DNA of 64,000 nt from Anaerolineae bacterium. GTDB lineage: Bacteria > Chloroflexota > Anaerolineae > Aggregatilineales > Phototrophicaceae. The notes under the pieces are model-generated. The model did no database searches, was not told the origin of the DNA, and saw only the letters and a list, made by a program, of their open reading frames with translations. The stretch's first letter is position 1. Every line of letters begins with the position of its first letter. The stretch lies in contig JAJEAA010000028.1 in NCBI GenBank assembly GCA_022824365.1, positions 62,001 to 126,000 of the forward strand, read 5' to 3'. Position numbers and translations under genes: made by a program. Below are positions 35,137 to 44,013 of the stretch, in pieces.

Positions 35137-37494
35137 ATGCTTCGCCTGCGTACAATAGCGATCATTGCGGTATTAGTTTTTGCGTCGAACATATTCTTGC
35201 AGGCGCAGGAATCAGATTCCGCCGGCAGCGCTGCTGACTCGCCTGTTGATTTGCCCGCGACTTTCGATACTTACATCGTGCAAAGCGGGGACTCGCTCTA
35301 TACTCTGGCGCAACGTTTCAACACCACTGTAGACGCCTTGGCGGAGGTGAACAACATACAGGCGCCGAGGCAGTTGCTTGCCGGCCAGAAGATCCTGGTT
35401 CCGACGGGCGCAAGCTCTTATGTTGCGGTCTATGAAATCCAGCCCGGCGATACGCTATTCAGCATTTCCAAGCGCTTCAATACCAGTATCGGTTTATTGC
35501 AGGGGCTGAACGATATCGCGGACGGACGACGCATCGTTGCTGGTCAGACGCTTCTTGTGCCCTCCCTGAATCAGGAGGAGCTGCAAATACATGTGGTGGG
35601 ACCCGAGGATACGCTATCCAGCATTTCGCGGCGGTACAACACGGACCTTTCAGTGTTGATGTCGCTGAACGGCATCGCGGACGCGGGCGACCTGCAAGTG
35701 GGCGCCGGAATCCTCATTCCCGCAAATGATGCGACCAGGTATGAAGTTTACGAGGTTGCCGCTGGCGATTCCTTGTATAGCATCTCGCGGCGTTTCGCCA
35801 CGACCGAAGAGAAGTTGATCACGCTGAATGGCTTGACCGGACTGCCTGATTTGGAGGCGGGTCAGACCATCCTCGTCCCGCGTATAGACGAGACAAAATA
35901 CGTGGTATACGAGATAAAGCCGGGCGACAGCCTGTTCAGTATATCGCGTCAATTCAATACTTCCGTGGCGCAATTGCGCGCGCTGAACGGCATTGGCGGC
36001 CGCCTCGACCTTCCCGTTGGACGCAGCATCATCGCGCCGCGGGTCGATGATGCCATCTTCGAATCGGTTGTTGTTCAGACGGGCGATTCGCTTTTTGCTA
36101 TTGCGCAACGCTACGGTGTCAGCGTCGCCGTCTTGCAAGCGCTCAACCGCTTGGCGGATCCGCGAGACATTCAAATTGGCCAGGCGATATTGGCGCCAAT
36201 ACTGGAAGATGCCGTTTTGGAAATCCACGTCGTGAAACCGGGCGACAATCTGACGAAGATTGCCGAAGCCTATGATTCGACAGTGGAATTCCTCCAATTG
36301 CTCAACGGCATCGCCGATCCCAGCTTGATACATCTTGATGACACCATTCTTGTGCCAGTGGTCAAGGGCAGTCTTGCGCGGCCTGGCTTCGGCTTTGGTT
36401 TGCAGGTCTTCAGCGATCGCGCAAACGCAACCGCTTTGGCGGAACAGGTTTCTGAGCTGGGCGTCGACTGGGTCAAGATTGATGTGCCCTGGGCGGAGAT
36501 CGAGCCTGAGCCCGGCATTTATGATTATTCCGCTCTGGACGCGACAGTGGCCGCGATGGAACTCCAAAACGTCAACATCCTGCTGAATGTCTTCGCTGCC
36601 CCCGCATGGAGCCGCGTCGCCTACACTGAGAAACTCAACAGTCAATTGCGTGATTACGGCGGACCGCCGAAAGATCTGAATGACTTCGCGACATTCTTGG
36701 CCAATCTGGCGACCCGCTATGCCGGGATCGTCGACGCTTACGAAATATGGAAGTCGCCTAATCTGCTCAAATTCTGGACGGTTCCTATCTACGAACGTGA
36801 GCCGGAGCTAAACGCGGACGGCGATTATGGGATTCCTGACGGAGTTCAATTGGGCGCGCGCTTCTACCTGCCATTGCTGCGGATTGCCTTCGAGACGATA
36901 AAGTCGCATGACGAGGAGGCTCTGGTCATAAGCGGGGGCTTGGCGCCGGTCGGCTTCTCCGATGGCTACAATTCCATCGACACCGGCAGCTACTTGCAAA
37001 TCATGCTGGAAGCGGGCGCGGCCGATTATAGTGACGCGATCGGCGCGGTCTTCAGCGCTTCCGCCGTGCCGCCCACGCTCCGCTGCTGTGACAAGCCGCC
37101 CGGCGTCGAGTCTCATTATGAGTCCTTCTTGCAGTATTTTCTCGAGCTGATGGAGTTCTACGAAGAGGTGCTCGCGGAGAATGACCTCGCGGGCACGCCA
37201 ATTGTGGTAACTCAGGTGGGTTGGGGCACGCGTGACGGCGTCAATATCGCCATCCCGTCAAGCGGATTCGAGTGGCTCAATTACACCAGCGAAAACGAGC
37301 AAGCCCTTTATGTGAAGCAGGCTTACGAACTCGTGCAGGATATGGAAAGCATCTCGGCGATGTTCTTGTACAACCTAAATGGCTGCGCGGTCGCTGATGA
37401 AGAGGCCTGCTTCTTTAGTCTGGTGGACGCCGCCGGGACGCAGCGGCCCGCTTACGCCGCTTACGCGGACGCGCCGAAATCCGCCGACGCATGA
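35137..37494 (+). CDS. Secreted protein with seven LysM repeats and glycosidase-like domain
   Basis: The 785-residue protein has a signal peptide (about 1-24, ending QAQ). Seven consecutive LysM repeats of about 53 residues follow (about 45-410), each with a GDSLxxIxxRF start and an ILVP-type end. LysM binds peptidoglycan or chitin-like glycans. The C-terminal 370 residues look like a TIM-barrel glycosidase-like domain (GVDWVKIDVPWAEIEPEPG; later VDAYEIWKSPNL and IVVTQVGWGTRDG). The Glu in YEIW and the segment near VTQVGWG are candidate active-site positions. A cell-wall-bound glycan hydrolase is inferred. Confidence 0.75.
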   Translation: MLRLRTIAIIAVLVFASNIFLQAQESDSAGSAADSPVDLPATFDTYIVQSGDSLYTLAQRFNTTVDALAEVNNIQAPRQLLAGQKILVPTGASSYVAVYEIQPGDTLFSISKRFNTSIGLLQGLNDIADGRRIVAGQTLLVPSLNQEELQIHVVGPEDTLSSISRRYNTDLSVLMSLNGIADAGDLQVGAGILIPANDATRYEVYEVAAGDSLYSISRRFATTEEKLITLNGLTGLPDLEAGQTILVPRIDETKYVVYEIKPGDSLFSISRQFNTSVAQLRALNGIGGRLDLPVGRSIIAPRVDDAIFESVVVQTGDSLFAIAQRYGVSVAVLQALNRLADPRDIQIGQAILAPILEDAVLEIHVVKPGDNLTKIAEAYDSTVEFLQLLNGIADPSLIHLDDTILVPVVKGSLARPGFGFGLQVFSDRANATALAEQVSELGVDWVKIDVPWAEIEPEPGIYDYSALDATVAAMELQNVNILLNVFAAPAWSRVAYTEKLNSQLRDYGGPPKDLNDFATFLANLATRYAGIVDAYEIWKSPNLLKFWTVPIYEREPELNADGDYGIPDGVQLGARFYLPLLRIAFETIKSHDEEALVISGGLAPVGFSDGYNSIDTGSYLQIMLEAGAADYSDAIGAVFSASAVPPTLRCCDKPPGVESHYESFLQYFLELMEFYEEVLAENDLAGTPIVVTQVGWGTRDGVNIAIPSSGFEWLNYTSENEQALYVKQAYELVQDMESISAMFLYNLNGCAVADEEACFFSLVDAAGTQRPAYAAYADAPKSADA

Positions 37495-37567
37495 CATAGA
37501 TATTCTGGAAGCTCGGTCAAGAGGATGTTGTCGCAGGTCCCTCGGCGAAGGAGTGCAACACTCAGTG

Positions 37568-38671
37568 TCAGCCGCCGAGCCATTCGAAACTGCGCCATTC
37601 CCCTTCAGCGCCGACGTAGTTGTACACGCCTTGCGCGTTTGATCGCGCCACCGAGACGCGCCACTGAATCAAATGCGTTTGACCGTCAGCGGCTAAGAAG
37701 GCGGCAGGCACGCGGAAGGAGTTCGTGCGGGTTACCTGGCGCAGCGATTGATTGAGCGTTTGGTCGACCAGTTCTATCAAGTATTCGTCCGTCTCGTTGA
37801 TCCCGGCGAGGCCGACCCATTGGATCAGCAGCGGTCCCGCCGGCACGATGGCGCCATCAGGCGGGTAAAGCAGGCGCGGCGCCAGCTTTGTCGCCGTGGG
37901 CGTTGCCGTTTCGTCGCCGGTTGGCGTGGGGAATTTGGTGGGCAAGGGCGTTGGCAAGGGCACGCGTACGCATTGGCCGATGCTGAGATAAGGCGCGCAG
38001 TTTTCGCCGCCGCTCGGCAAGGTGAAGTTACAGCCGAACCAGTTAAGATCGCGGTTCAAGCCATGCAAGATCTCCAATGTCGTGTTGTGCTGCACGGCCA
38101 CGCCGATGATGGCGTCGCCGGCTTCGACCGTGTGGCAGCCTACCGTGGCGCCGGCCGGCAAGACCACGCCCGAACTGTCATCGGCGCCGATGGTGGCGAG
38201 GAATTCTTGCGTCGATTCCGCGCCGAGGGGTGTTGGAATCAGCGTCGGGCGCGGTATTAGAATCGTTATCCCGCCACGAACCGAGTCCGCATCGGGAATA
38301 TTGGCGTTTAAGGCGACGACTGTCGCGGCCACATTCGGCTCGTAGCCATAGCCGTGCTGTGGCAGTTGCAGGATGTAATACATCGTCTCGCCCTCATTCA
38401 CCAGATACTCGAAGTAGATCGAGGTCGCTGTTGGCGAGGCGGCTGGCGTTGCCGGCATCGGGGTATCGCTCGGCGCCTGGGTTGCGATTTCCAGCGGCGC
38501 AATCATTGATGTTGGCGCTGGCGAAGGCATGCGAGTTGGCGGCGCTTCGGTCGTCGAGATTATTTCGATGACGTCAGTCGGCGCCGGCGGCTGTTCCGGC
38601 TGATTGATATTGCAGCCAATTGTCGTCATCAGAGCGGACGCGAGTAGAGCGAGCATCAGTCGACGCATCAT
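37568..38671 (-). CDS. LysM lipoprotein with C-terminal Ig/Fn3-like domain
   Basis: The 367-residue protein has a lipoprotein signal (MMRRLMLALLASALMTTIGC, Cys at 20) and a Pro/Thr stalk to about 88. A degenerate LysM lies near 90-140 and a clearer LysM near 170-235 (CHTVEAGDAIIGVAVQHNTT). The C-terminal beta domain is about 265-367. It is paralogous to the upstream 433-residue protein, whose stop overlaps its start (ATGA), so the two are translationally coupled. A wall-associated role is inferred. Confidence 0.75.
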   Translation of the reverse strand: MMRRLMLALLASALMTTIGCNINQPEQPPAPTDVIEIISTTEAPPTRMPSPAPTSMIAPLEIATQAPSDTPMPATPAASPTATSIYFEYLVNEGETMYYILQLPQHGYGYEPNVAATVVALNANIPDADSVRGGITILIPRPTLIPTPLGAESTQEFLATIGADDSSGVVLPAGATVGCHTVEAGDAIIGVAVQHNTTLEILHGLNRDLNWFGCNFTLPSGGENCAPYLSIGQCVRVPLPTPLPTKFPTPTGDETATPTATKLAPRLLYPPDGAIVPAGPLLIQWVGLAGINETDEYLIELVDQTLNQSLRQVTRTNSFRVPAAFLAADGQTHLIQWRVSVARSNAQGVYNYVGAEGEWRSFEWLGG

Positions 38672-39969
38672 GCCTCAGCCTGCCCGGTGCCTTGCCAGAC
38701 GAATGTTCGCAGCCCAGTCATATAAGCGCTCGTGTTGTTAACCGTATTCAATACGCGGACCTGCCAGGAATAGCGATGGCTTTCGGCATCCTGGCTCTGC
38801 CATTCCGCCGGGACAATCAAGAAGAGTTCACGCGTATCGGCCTGGAAGCGCTCGCCGCTGTCCATATTGCTGAAGTCGATTCGATAAACTTCGTCCGCTT
38901 CCAGCCGGCCCGTCGCCACCCAGCGCAATGTCACCTGCTCGAAGGGCGAAAAATAAGCTTCGTTCGCTGGGCTCTGCGCGATTGGGGCATTGAAGGTCGC
39001 GGTCGGTCGCGGCGTGGCTGTCTTGCTGCCGATCGCGATCGGTGTCACCGTTGCTGTAGGCGCTGGCACCCGCACATGCTGATCTACGCTCAACTGTATG
39101 GTGCATTCCGGTCCCCCGAAGATCTCGCCAAAATCGCAGAGAAGGAAGTCAATCTCCGGGTTGAGATCCGAGAGCTCTTTGACATTACTGTCATATACCG
39201 CCGCGATGTAGATCATATCTTCGTCCGGTTGCACGACATGCCACATCAGCCCGGGCAGCAGCGTCGGCGTCAAAGTAGGCGCGAAGGGATCAAATGCCAA
39301 CCGTTCCAGTTGACCCTCGTCCTTCGCGGCCGCGGCTGAGTCGCTGGACGCATCGGCGTTGGCTGGATCGACAGTCGGCGATGGATGCGGCACGATGATC
39401 TCCTGCCCGATCTGGATCTGCGTCTCATCCGTGATTCGATTCAGCGCCATTACCGTAGGCAAGATGACCAGACTGTTGTGCCCGCATCGCGAAATGATCG
39501 AAATCAGGGAATCGCCCTGGGCAACTTTCCGCACACATGGCGCCCGGGTAGGCGCCAGCGTCGGGATCGCAGTCGGCGGCGGGCTGACGGTGAAAGTGGC
39601 TGTTGGCGTCCCGGGCGTTATCGACGGACCCGCTTGCCGCGTCGGCTGGACGGTATCCGCGGGGCGCGCGATCGCCGCGTCGGCGTCCCCCAGGCGCGGC
39701 GCCAAAGCCATGGCCGCGACAATGCCAGCTATGACCAAGACCAAGACGACCAGCACGACGCTCCCAACGCGCCCTCTAAATGCCAGGGACGATTCCGCCA
39801 GGTCGGTCTCGCCATAACGATAATCGTAGACTTCGCTGCGAGCATCAACCTCATCGGAGTCTTGCCTCGGCGCGACATCGGCGATGGTCGTGCCACAAGT
39901 CGCGCAAAGCGCCGCGTTGTGATGGTTGCGCGCTTCGCAAATCGGGCAGACCTTGTATGTTGTTGTCAA
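38668..39969 (-). CDS. Zinc-ribbon, membrane-anchored LysM protein
   Basis: The 433-residue protein begins with a cytoplasmic zinc ribbon (CPICEARNHHNAALCATCG, residues 8-26) and has one membrane helix (about 70-90). A Pro/Thr stalk follows, then two LysM segments (about 143-192 and 240-305), then a C-terminal beta domain (about 325-433) similar to that of the downstream lipoprotein. The zinc ribbon faces the cytoplasm and the LysM part the wall, so the protein spans the envelope. Function unknown. Confidence 0.72.
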   Translation of the reverse strand: MTTTYKVCPICEARNHHNAALCATCGTTIADVAPRQDSDEVDARSEVYDYRYGETDLAESSLAFRGRVGSVVLVVLVLVIAGIVAAMALAPRLGDADAAIARPADTVQPTRQAGPSITPGTPTATFTVSPPPTAIPTLAPTRAPCVRKVAQGDSLISIISRCGHNSLVILPTVMALNRITDETQIQIGQEIIVPHPSPTVDPANADASSDSAAAAKDEGQLERLAFDPFAPTLTPTLLPGLMWHVVQPDEDMIYIAAVYDSNVKELSDLNPEIDFLLCDFGEIFGGPECTIQLSVDQHVRVPAPTATVTPIAIGSKTATPRPTATFNAPIAQSPANEAYFSPFEQVTLRWVATGRLEADEVYRIDFSNMDSGERFQADTRELFLIVPAEWQSQDAESHRYSWQVRVLNTVNNTSAYMTGLRTFVWQGTGQAEA

Positions 39970-40082
39970 GCGCAGCCCTCGAAAATCCGATTCGCGTCCA
40001 GCCTATTATAGCGGATAGAAGCGGCGGATTTACGTCGCCGTAGGCGAAACGGCAGACAGCAACGCGAGTTTCCTCCACGCCG

Positions 40083-42731
40083 CTATGGGCACAAGCTCGC
40101 GAGCCGCTCTTGAACCTGCGCGCTCGCCGCTTCAAGCTCGGCCAGACGTTCGCGCTCGCGCTGCACCACATCCGGGCGGGCGCGCTCTACAAACTTCTCG
40201 TTGCCCAGCATCTTCGCTGTGCGATCAAGTTGCCCTTGCAATTTCACCTGCTCATCAGCCAGACGCTTGCATTCGGCCGCGATATCCAGCATGCCTTCGA
40301 GCGGCAGAAAGAGCGTCAGTTCGCCGACGACAATGCTGGCGGCATTAGCCGGTTCGGCGTCGTTCTCCGGTATGAGCTGCAGTTCATCCACGTTGCAAAG
40401 CCGCTGCAATATACAGGCGTTGGCGGCCAGGTCCCGCGTCATAGGCCGATCATAGGCGATGGCTTCAATGCGCCGGCCCGGATCCACCTTGTATTCGCTA
40501 CGCGTATTGCGGACCTCGCGGACAAGCTCGAGAAATGAGTGCATACGCGCCTCGACCTCATCGTCGATTAAAGCCTCATCCGCTCGCGGCCACTCCGCCA
40601 TGATCAGCGCTTCGCCGGCCTGCGGCAGATAGCGCCAGGCTTCTTCCGTCATAAAGGGCATGAAAGGGTGCAGCAGACGCAGGCAATTGTCTTGAACATG
40701 CACCAAAACGCGCCGCGCGCTATCGGTCTGGGCGGCGTCGCCCTGATACAAAGCTTGCTTGCTGATCTCCAAATAGAAGGGCGCGAACTCATCCCACATA
40801 AAAGCCAGGATCTGATTGCCCGCCTCGCCATACTGGTAAATGTCAAACAGATACTGGACATTGGCGATCAGGCGATGCAGTCGGCTCAGAATCCAGCGGG
40901 CGGACAGATCCAGACTTTCGAGCGGAGGCAGGCCCAACTCCAGTTCGCCATCCAGGTTCATGTTGATGAACGAAGTCATTTGCCAGATTTTGTTGATGAA
41001 GCGGAAGCTGTGATCCAGCCGTGTCTCATCCAGGTGGCAGTCATTGCCCGGCGTGCCGCTCGTTACAAGCGTGAAGCGCAATGGATCCGCGCCCAGCTTG
41101 TCGGCGACCGTCAGCGGATCAACCGCGTTGCCCAGGGTCTTGCTGAATTTCTTGCCGCCTTCCGCCCGAACCAAACCGTGCAGGTATACCGTGTGGAAGG
41201 GCGCTTCATCGGTGAACCACAAGCCCATCATGATCATTCGCGCCACCCAGAAGAACAGAATGTCATGCCCTGTTTCCATCACCTGGGTGGGATAATAGCG
41301 CTCCAGGTCCGTGGTTTCTTCGGGCCAGCCCAGGGTGCTAAAAGGCCACAAGCCGCTGCTGAACCAGGTGTCCAGGACATCTCGCTCCATCACCCAGCCA
41401 TCGCCGGCCGGCGCTTCTATGCCGACGTAGATTTCGCCCTCTGGGTCGCCATCCTTCTCGCGATACCAAGCCGGAATGCGATGCCCCCACCACAACTGAC
41501 GACTGACGCACCAATCCTGAATATTCTCCAGCCAATGGAAATAGACTTTCTCAAAGCGTTCGGGCACGATCTTTATCCGTCCCTCTCGCACGGCCGCGAT
41601 GGCTTTGTCCGCCAAGGGTTGAATGCGAACGTACCACTGCGTGCTCATCATAGGCTCGACGACTTCGCCCCCGCGTTGACTGCGCGGCAGGCGTGTTGTG
41701 TAGGGCTCGGTTTTGATGACCAGACCGGCCGCATCCATATCCGCCCAAAGCTGCTCGCGGCAGTCATAACGATCCAGCCCGGCGTACTTGCCAGCCTCGG
41801 CGTTCATGCTGGCGTCCTTGTTGAGAATGTTGATTATGGCCAAGCCATGCTTCTGCGCCAGTTCATAATCGTTGAAATCGTGCCCGGGCGTCACTTTCAA
41901 GGCGCCGGCGCCAAATTCCATATCGACGTACTCATCGCCGATGACGGGAATCGCCCGTCCGAGGATCGGCACAAAAGCCTGCCTGCCGATCAAATGCCGG
42001 TAGCGTTCGTCGGCGGGGTGAACGGCCACGGCTGTATCGCCGAGGATGGTCTCCGGCCGGCTGGTGGCGACCGGCAAATGCTCGCCGCCTTCGACCGGGT
42101 AGCGGAAATAATAGAGCGTGACAAGCTCCTCGCTGCTTTCGACCTCCAGATCGGAGACGGCTGTCTGCAAACCCGGGCTCCAGTTGACCAGCCGTGGCCC
42201 CCGATAGATCAGTCCCTGTTCCCAGAGGGTCACGAAGGCTTGCAAAACCGCCTGCGACAAGCCGTCATCGAGGGTGAAGCGCTCGCGATCCCAATCGCAA
42301 CTGGCGCCCAAGCGCCGCAACTGACTGATGATCTCGCCGCCATATTCTTCTTTCCACTGCCAAGTGCGATGCAAGAATTCTTCATAGCCGACCTCCTCGC
42401 GGCTGGTCCCCTCTTCGCGCAGCAAGTTCTCCACTTGCAATTGCGTCGCGATGCCGGCGTGGTCCGTGCCCGGCAACCACAAGGCGGCTTTCCCGCGCAT
42501 CCGCTCGTAGCGGATTATCAAGTCTTCCAGCGCGGTGAAGAGGGCATGCCCGATATGCAGGCTGCCGGTGACATTCGGCGGCGGCATGCTGATGACAAAT
42601 GGCTCAGCATTGTCGCCGGCTGCTTCCGGCTTAAAATAGCCATTGCGCGCCCACCAGTCGTACAGGCGCGGCTCGGCTTCCGCGAAGTCGAAATTGCGCG
42701 GCATATTCGTTTCGGCGCTTGCTTTCATCAT
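40083..42731 (-). CDS. valS: Valyl-tRNA synthetase
   Basis: ValS charges tRNA-Val. It has the class I HIGH motif in PNVTGSLHIGHALF, the CP1 editing domain, KMSKS-equivalent KFSKTLGNAVDPL and a C-terminal coiled-coil arm. The open frame extends 36 codons upstream into the T-box terminator, so I place the start at ATG 42731 (MMKASAETNMPRNFDF), 5 nt after GGAGG; the adjacent ATG 42728 is equally possible. The 882-residue length fits the family. Control is by the valine T-box. The end is about 40 nt from no other gene. Confidence 0.97.
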   Translation of the reverse strand: MMKASAETNMPRNFDFAEAEPRLYDWWARNGYFKPEAAGDNAEPFVISMPPPNVTGSLHIGHALFTALEDLIIRYERMRGKAALWLPGTDHAGIATQLQVENLLREEGTSREEVGYEEFLHRTWQWKEEYGGEIISQLRRLGASCDWDRERFTLDDGLSQAVLQAFVTLWEQGLIYRGPRLVNWSPGLQTAVSDLEVESSEELVTLYYFRYPVEGGEHLPVATSRPETILGDTAVAVHPADERYRHLIGRQAFVPILGRAIPVIGDEYVDMEFGAGALKVTPGHDFNDYELAQKHGLAIINILNKDASMNAEAGKYAGLDRYDCREQLWADMDAAGLVIKTEPYTTRLPRSQRGGEVVEPMMSTQWYVRIQPLADKAIAAVREGRIKIVPERFEKVYFHWLENIQDWCVSRQLWWGHRIPAWYREKDGDPEGEIYVGIEAPAGDGWVMERDVLDTWFSSGLWPFSTLGWPEETTDLERYYPTQVMETGHDILFFWVARMIMMGLWFTDEAPFHTVYLHGLVRAEGGKKFSKTLGNAVDPLTVADKLGADPLRFTLVTSGTPGNDCHLDETRLDHSFRFINKIWQMTSFINMNLDGELELGLPPLESLDLSARWILSRLHRLIANVQYLFDIYQYGEAGNQILAFMWDEFAPFYLEISKQALYQGDAAQTDSARRVLVHVQDNCLRLLHPFMPFMTEEAWRYLPQAGEALIMAEWPRADEALIDDEVEARMHSFLELVREVRNTRSEYKVDPGRRIEAIAYDRPMTRDLAANACILQRLCNVDELQLIPENDAEPANAASIVVGELTLFLPLEGMLDIAAECKRLADEQVKLQGQLDRTAKMLGNEKFVERARPDVVQRERERLAELEAASAQVQERLASLCP

Positions 42732-42749
42732 TCCTGCCTCCAATCCCCC

Positions 42750-42788
42750 AAATAAAAAGCCTTCCATCCCACACAAGGACGAAAGGCT
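42750..42788 (-). terminator. T-box terminator before valS
   Basis: On minus, AGCCTT (42788-42783) pairs with AAGGCT (42763-42758), with partial extra pairing inside, followed by TTTTTATT. The 5' side is near the T-box motif, as needed for competing folds. Confidence 0.8.
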
Positions 42789-42998
42789 GTCTTCCGCGGT
42801 ACCACCTTGTTTCAACGGACGAGCGTCCGCTGCGCTCAAAACGCGATGACGGGCGTGAACCGGCTCGAGTCTACTGGCTTGCGCGTTCTTTCGAGCAACT
42901 CCCGGGCGACTTTCGGCGGTCTACTGTCAGCGGGCTTCCAGCCAATGGCCCGCAATCTCTATGGACATGTCGATCCGCTTACTCTTCCCGATCGCTGT
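42750..42998 (-). ncRNA. T-box leader of valS, specifier GTC
   Basis: Read on minus, the leader has Stem I with CGGGA / AGAGTA and the apical AGAGATTGCGGGCCATTGG and GGAAGCCCGC segments. The specifier side GAAAGTCG (42914 to 42907) places GTC (42910-42908), a valine codon. The T-box motif AAGGTGGTACCGCGG is at 42808-42794. The terminator AGCCTT / AAGGCT with TTTTTATT ends at 42750. Uncharged tRNA-Val(GAC) should stabilise the antiterminator and permit valS expression. Confidence 0.95.
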
Positions 42999-43047
42999 TT
43001 TTGGGTATTCAATTGTCGGTTGCGCCAGCGGTTGATCGGCGGCGCAG

Positions 43048-43120
43048 AGCCACCCATGGGACTTGAACCCATAACCTATCGCTTACGAAGCGATCGCTCT
43101 GCCAATTGAGCTAGGGTGGC
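43048..43120 (-). tRNA. tRNA-Thr (anticodon CGT)
   Basis: The 73-nt minus-strand sequence folds as a full cloverleaf: acceptor GCCACCC/GGGTGGC, D-arm GCTC...GAGC, anticodon stem ATCGC/GCGAT around TTCGTAA, and T-arm ATGGG-TTCAAGT-CCCAT. The anticodon is CGT, reading ACG (Thr). CCA is not encoded. It lies about 50 nt upstream of the valS T-box on the same strand. Confidence 0.96.
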
Positions 43121-43135
43121 GCAATCACGCTCGGC

Positions 43136-43164
43136 AGTATAGCAGTTGCCTTCGCGGCATTCAA
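43136..43164 (-). promoter_or_regulatory. tRNA-Thr promoter
   Basis: On minus, TTGAAT (43164 to 43159), a 17 bp spacer and TATACT (43141 to 43136) sit 16 bp before the tRNA 5' end. It may also supply the valS T-box transcript, since no separate promoter is evident between them. Confidence 0.7.
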
Positions 43165-43293
43165 GGATTGGATCAACCGGGGAGCGGTGTAATGGCCGCA
43201 TCGTGAATACGATAAAGCGTATTGCCACAGCCGCTCGCAAGTTGCGACTTGGCTCACACAAAATAACGATCCCAAAAAGATGTGTATATGTAG

Positions 43294-43314
43294 GGGCGAG
43301 CCATTGGGCCGCCC
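43294..43314. repeat. Small GC palindrome (REP-like)
   Basis: GGGCGAGCC (43294-43302), ATT, GGGCCGCCC (43306-43314) form an imperfect 9-bp hairpin, preceded by TGTAGG. It looks like a stray repetitive palindrome; only one copy is clear in this window. The rest of 43121-43421 shows nothing recognisable. Confidence 0.4.
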
Positions 43315-43421
43315 GTCGATGCCAGAATAAAGAATTTGGGCTCCGCAAAAGAGATTTACAGAGCAATCAAGGGAAAAGACTTTGCGCCTTCCGGTATTTG
43401 TGGTCCATCTTTTCCATACGT

Positions 43422-43433
43422 GAACATATGTTC
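43422..43433. promoter_or_regulatory. LexA (SOS) box, copy B
   Basis: GAACATATGTTC is a perfect palindrome matching the Gram-positive-type LexA core GAAC-N4-GTTC. It lies just upstream of the position expected for a -35, with TATACT 35 bp from the box start. Repression by LexA is therefore plausible. Confidence 0.7.
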
Positions 43434-43834
43434 ACCCATCCTGCCCCGGAATCTGCTATACTTATCTCGTGAACACATACGCCCATATCGCGATCGTTCG
43501 CGACTTACCCGCCTCGCCTCTGGCTCAGATGGCCAGATGGCCAAAAAAACATTTCCTTCGGCCATGGCCGTTCCGCTATTGGAATCCATTGGAGAAAAAC
43601 TATTCCTTTCCGAGACTTTCAATGACAATTCCAAAACGCCATGCCTCACTTCGCCCGCTTCCTTCAAGCCAGAATCAAACGCAATCAACATGAAATATCA
43701 ACTAATTTGTCTGAAATCAGAGCTGTATGCATACTGTATCGATATAGCACGGAAAAACTATGGCTCCACTTTATCCTCTACCGGTCCTTTCCCTATCCTT
43801 TTTGGTCCTTTTCTTATCTTTCTTTGTAGCCCGG
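43422..43834 (+). repeat. LexA-box-led dispersed element, copy B
   Basis: In the 893-bp gene-free gap between tRNA-Thr and mutL, this copy starts with a perfect palindrome GAACATATGTTC followed by ACCCAT. TGCTATACT (-10, 43457-43462) and GTGAAC (43469) follow. The 22-bp CTGTATNNATA tandem motif is at 43723-43744 (21 of 22 bases as in copy A), and a pyrimidine-rich tail at 43794-43834. The ORF from GTG 43469 (74 codons) would be leaderless, but it is unlike the ORF in copy A. Nothing is recognised from 43835 to 44013. Confidence 0.6.
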
Positions 43835-44013
43835 GCTTATGGTTTGCGCTTGACTTCCCGCCTGCAGCTTCTCTGGCTCGCTTGCTTCGGCTTTCCCTAG
43901 AAGCCTGCCGGACTTGCGCGTAAAACAACGGAGCCAACACGGCTGTTACAAGCTAAACTATAGGATAGATCGTATTCTCCGAACGGAATGGCGCAAAGCG
44001 AAGAATCAGGCGA

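Noticed and set aside
35270..36360. Regular repeats of about 160 bp that could suggest a repeat array
   Set aside because: They are seven LysM protein repeats in one frame, not CRISPR or tandem DNA repeats; spacing and sequence vary at third positions.
40668..42755. A 695-codon open frame on plus across valS
   Set aside because: valS motifs are intact on minus; this is an antisense artefact.
42920..42925. GTA as the T-box specifier codon
   Set aside because: GTC in the GAAAGTCG context fits the specifier loop better, opposite the AGTA bulge and above the CGGG/CCCG helix.
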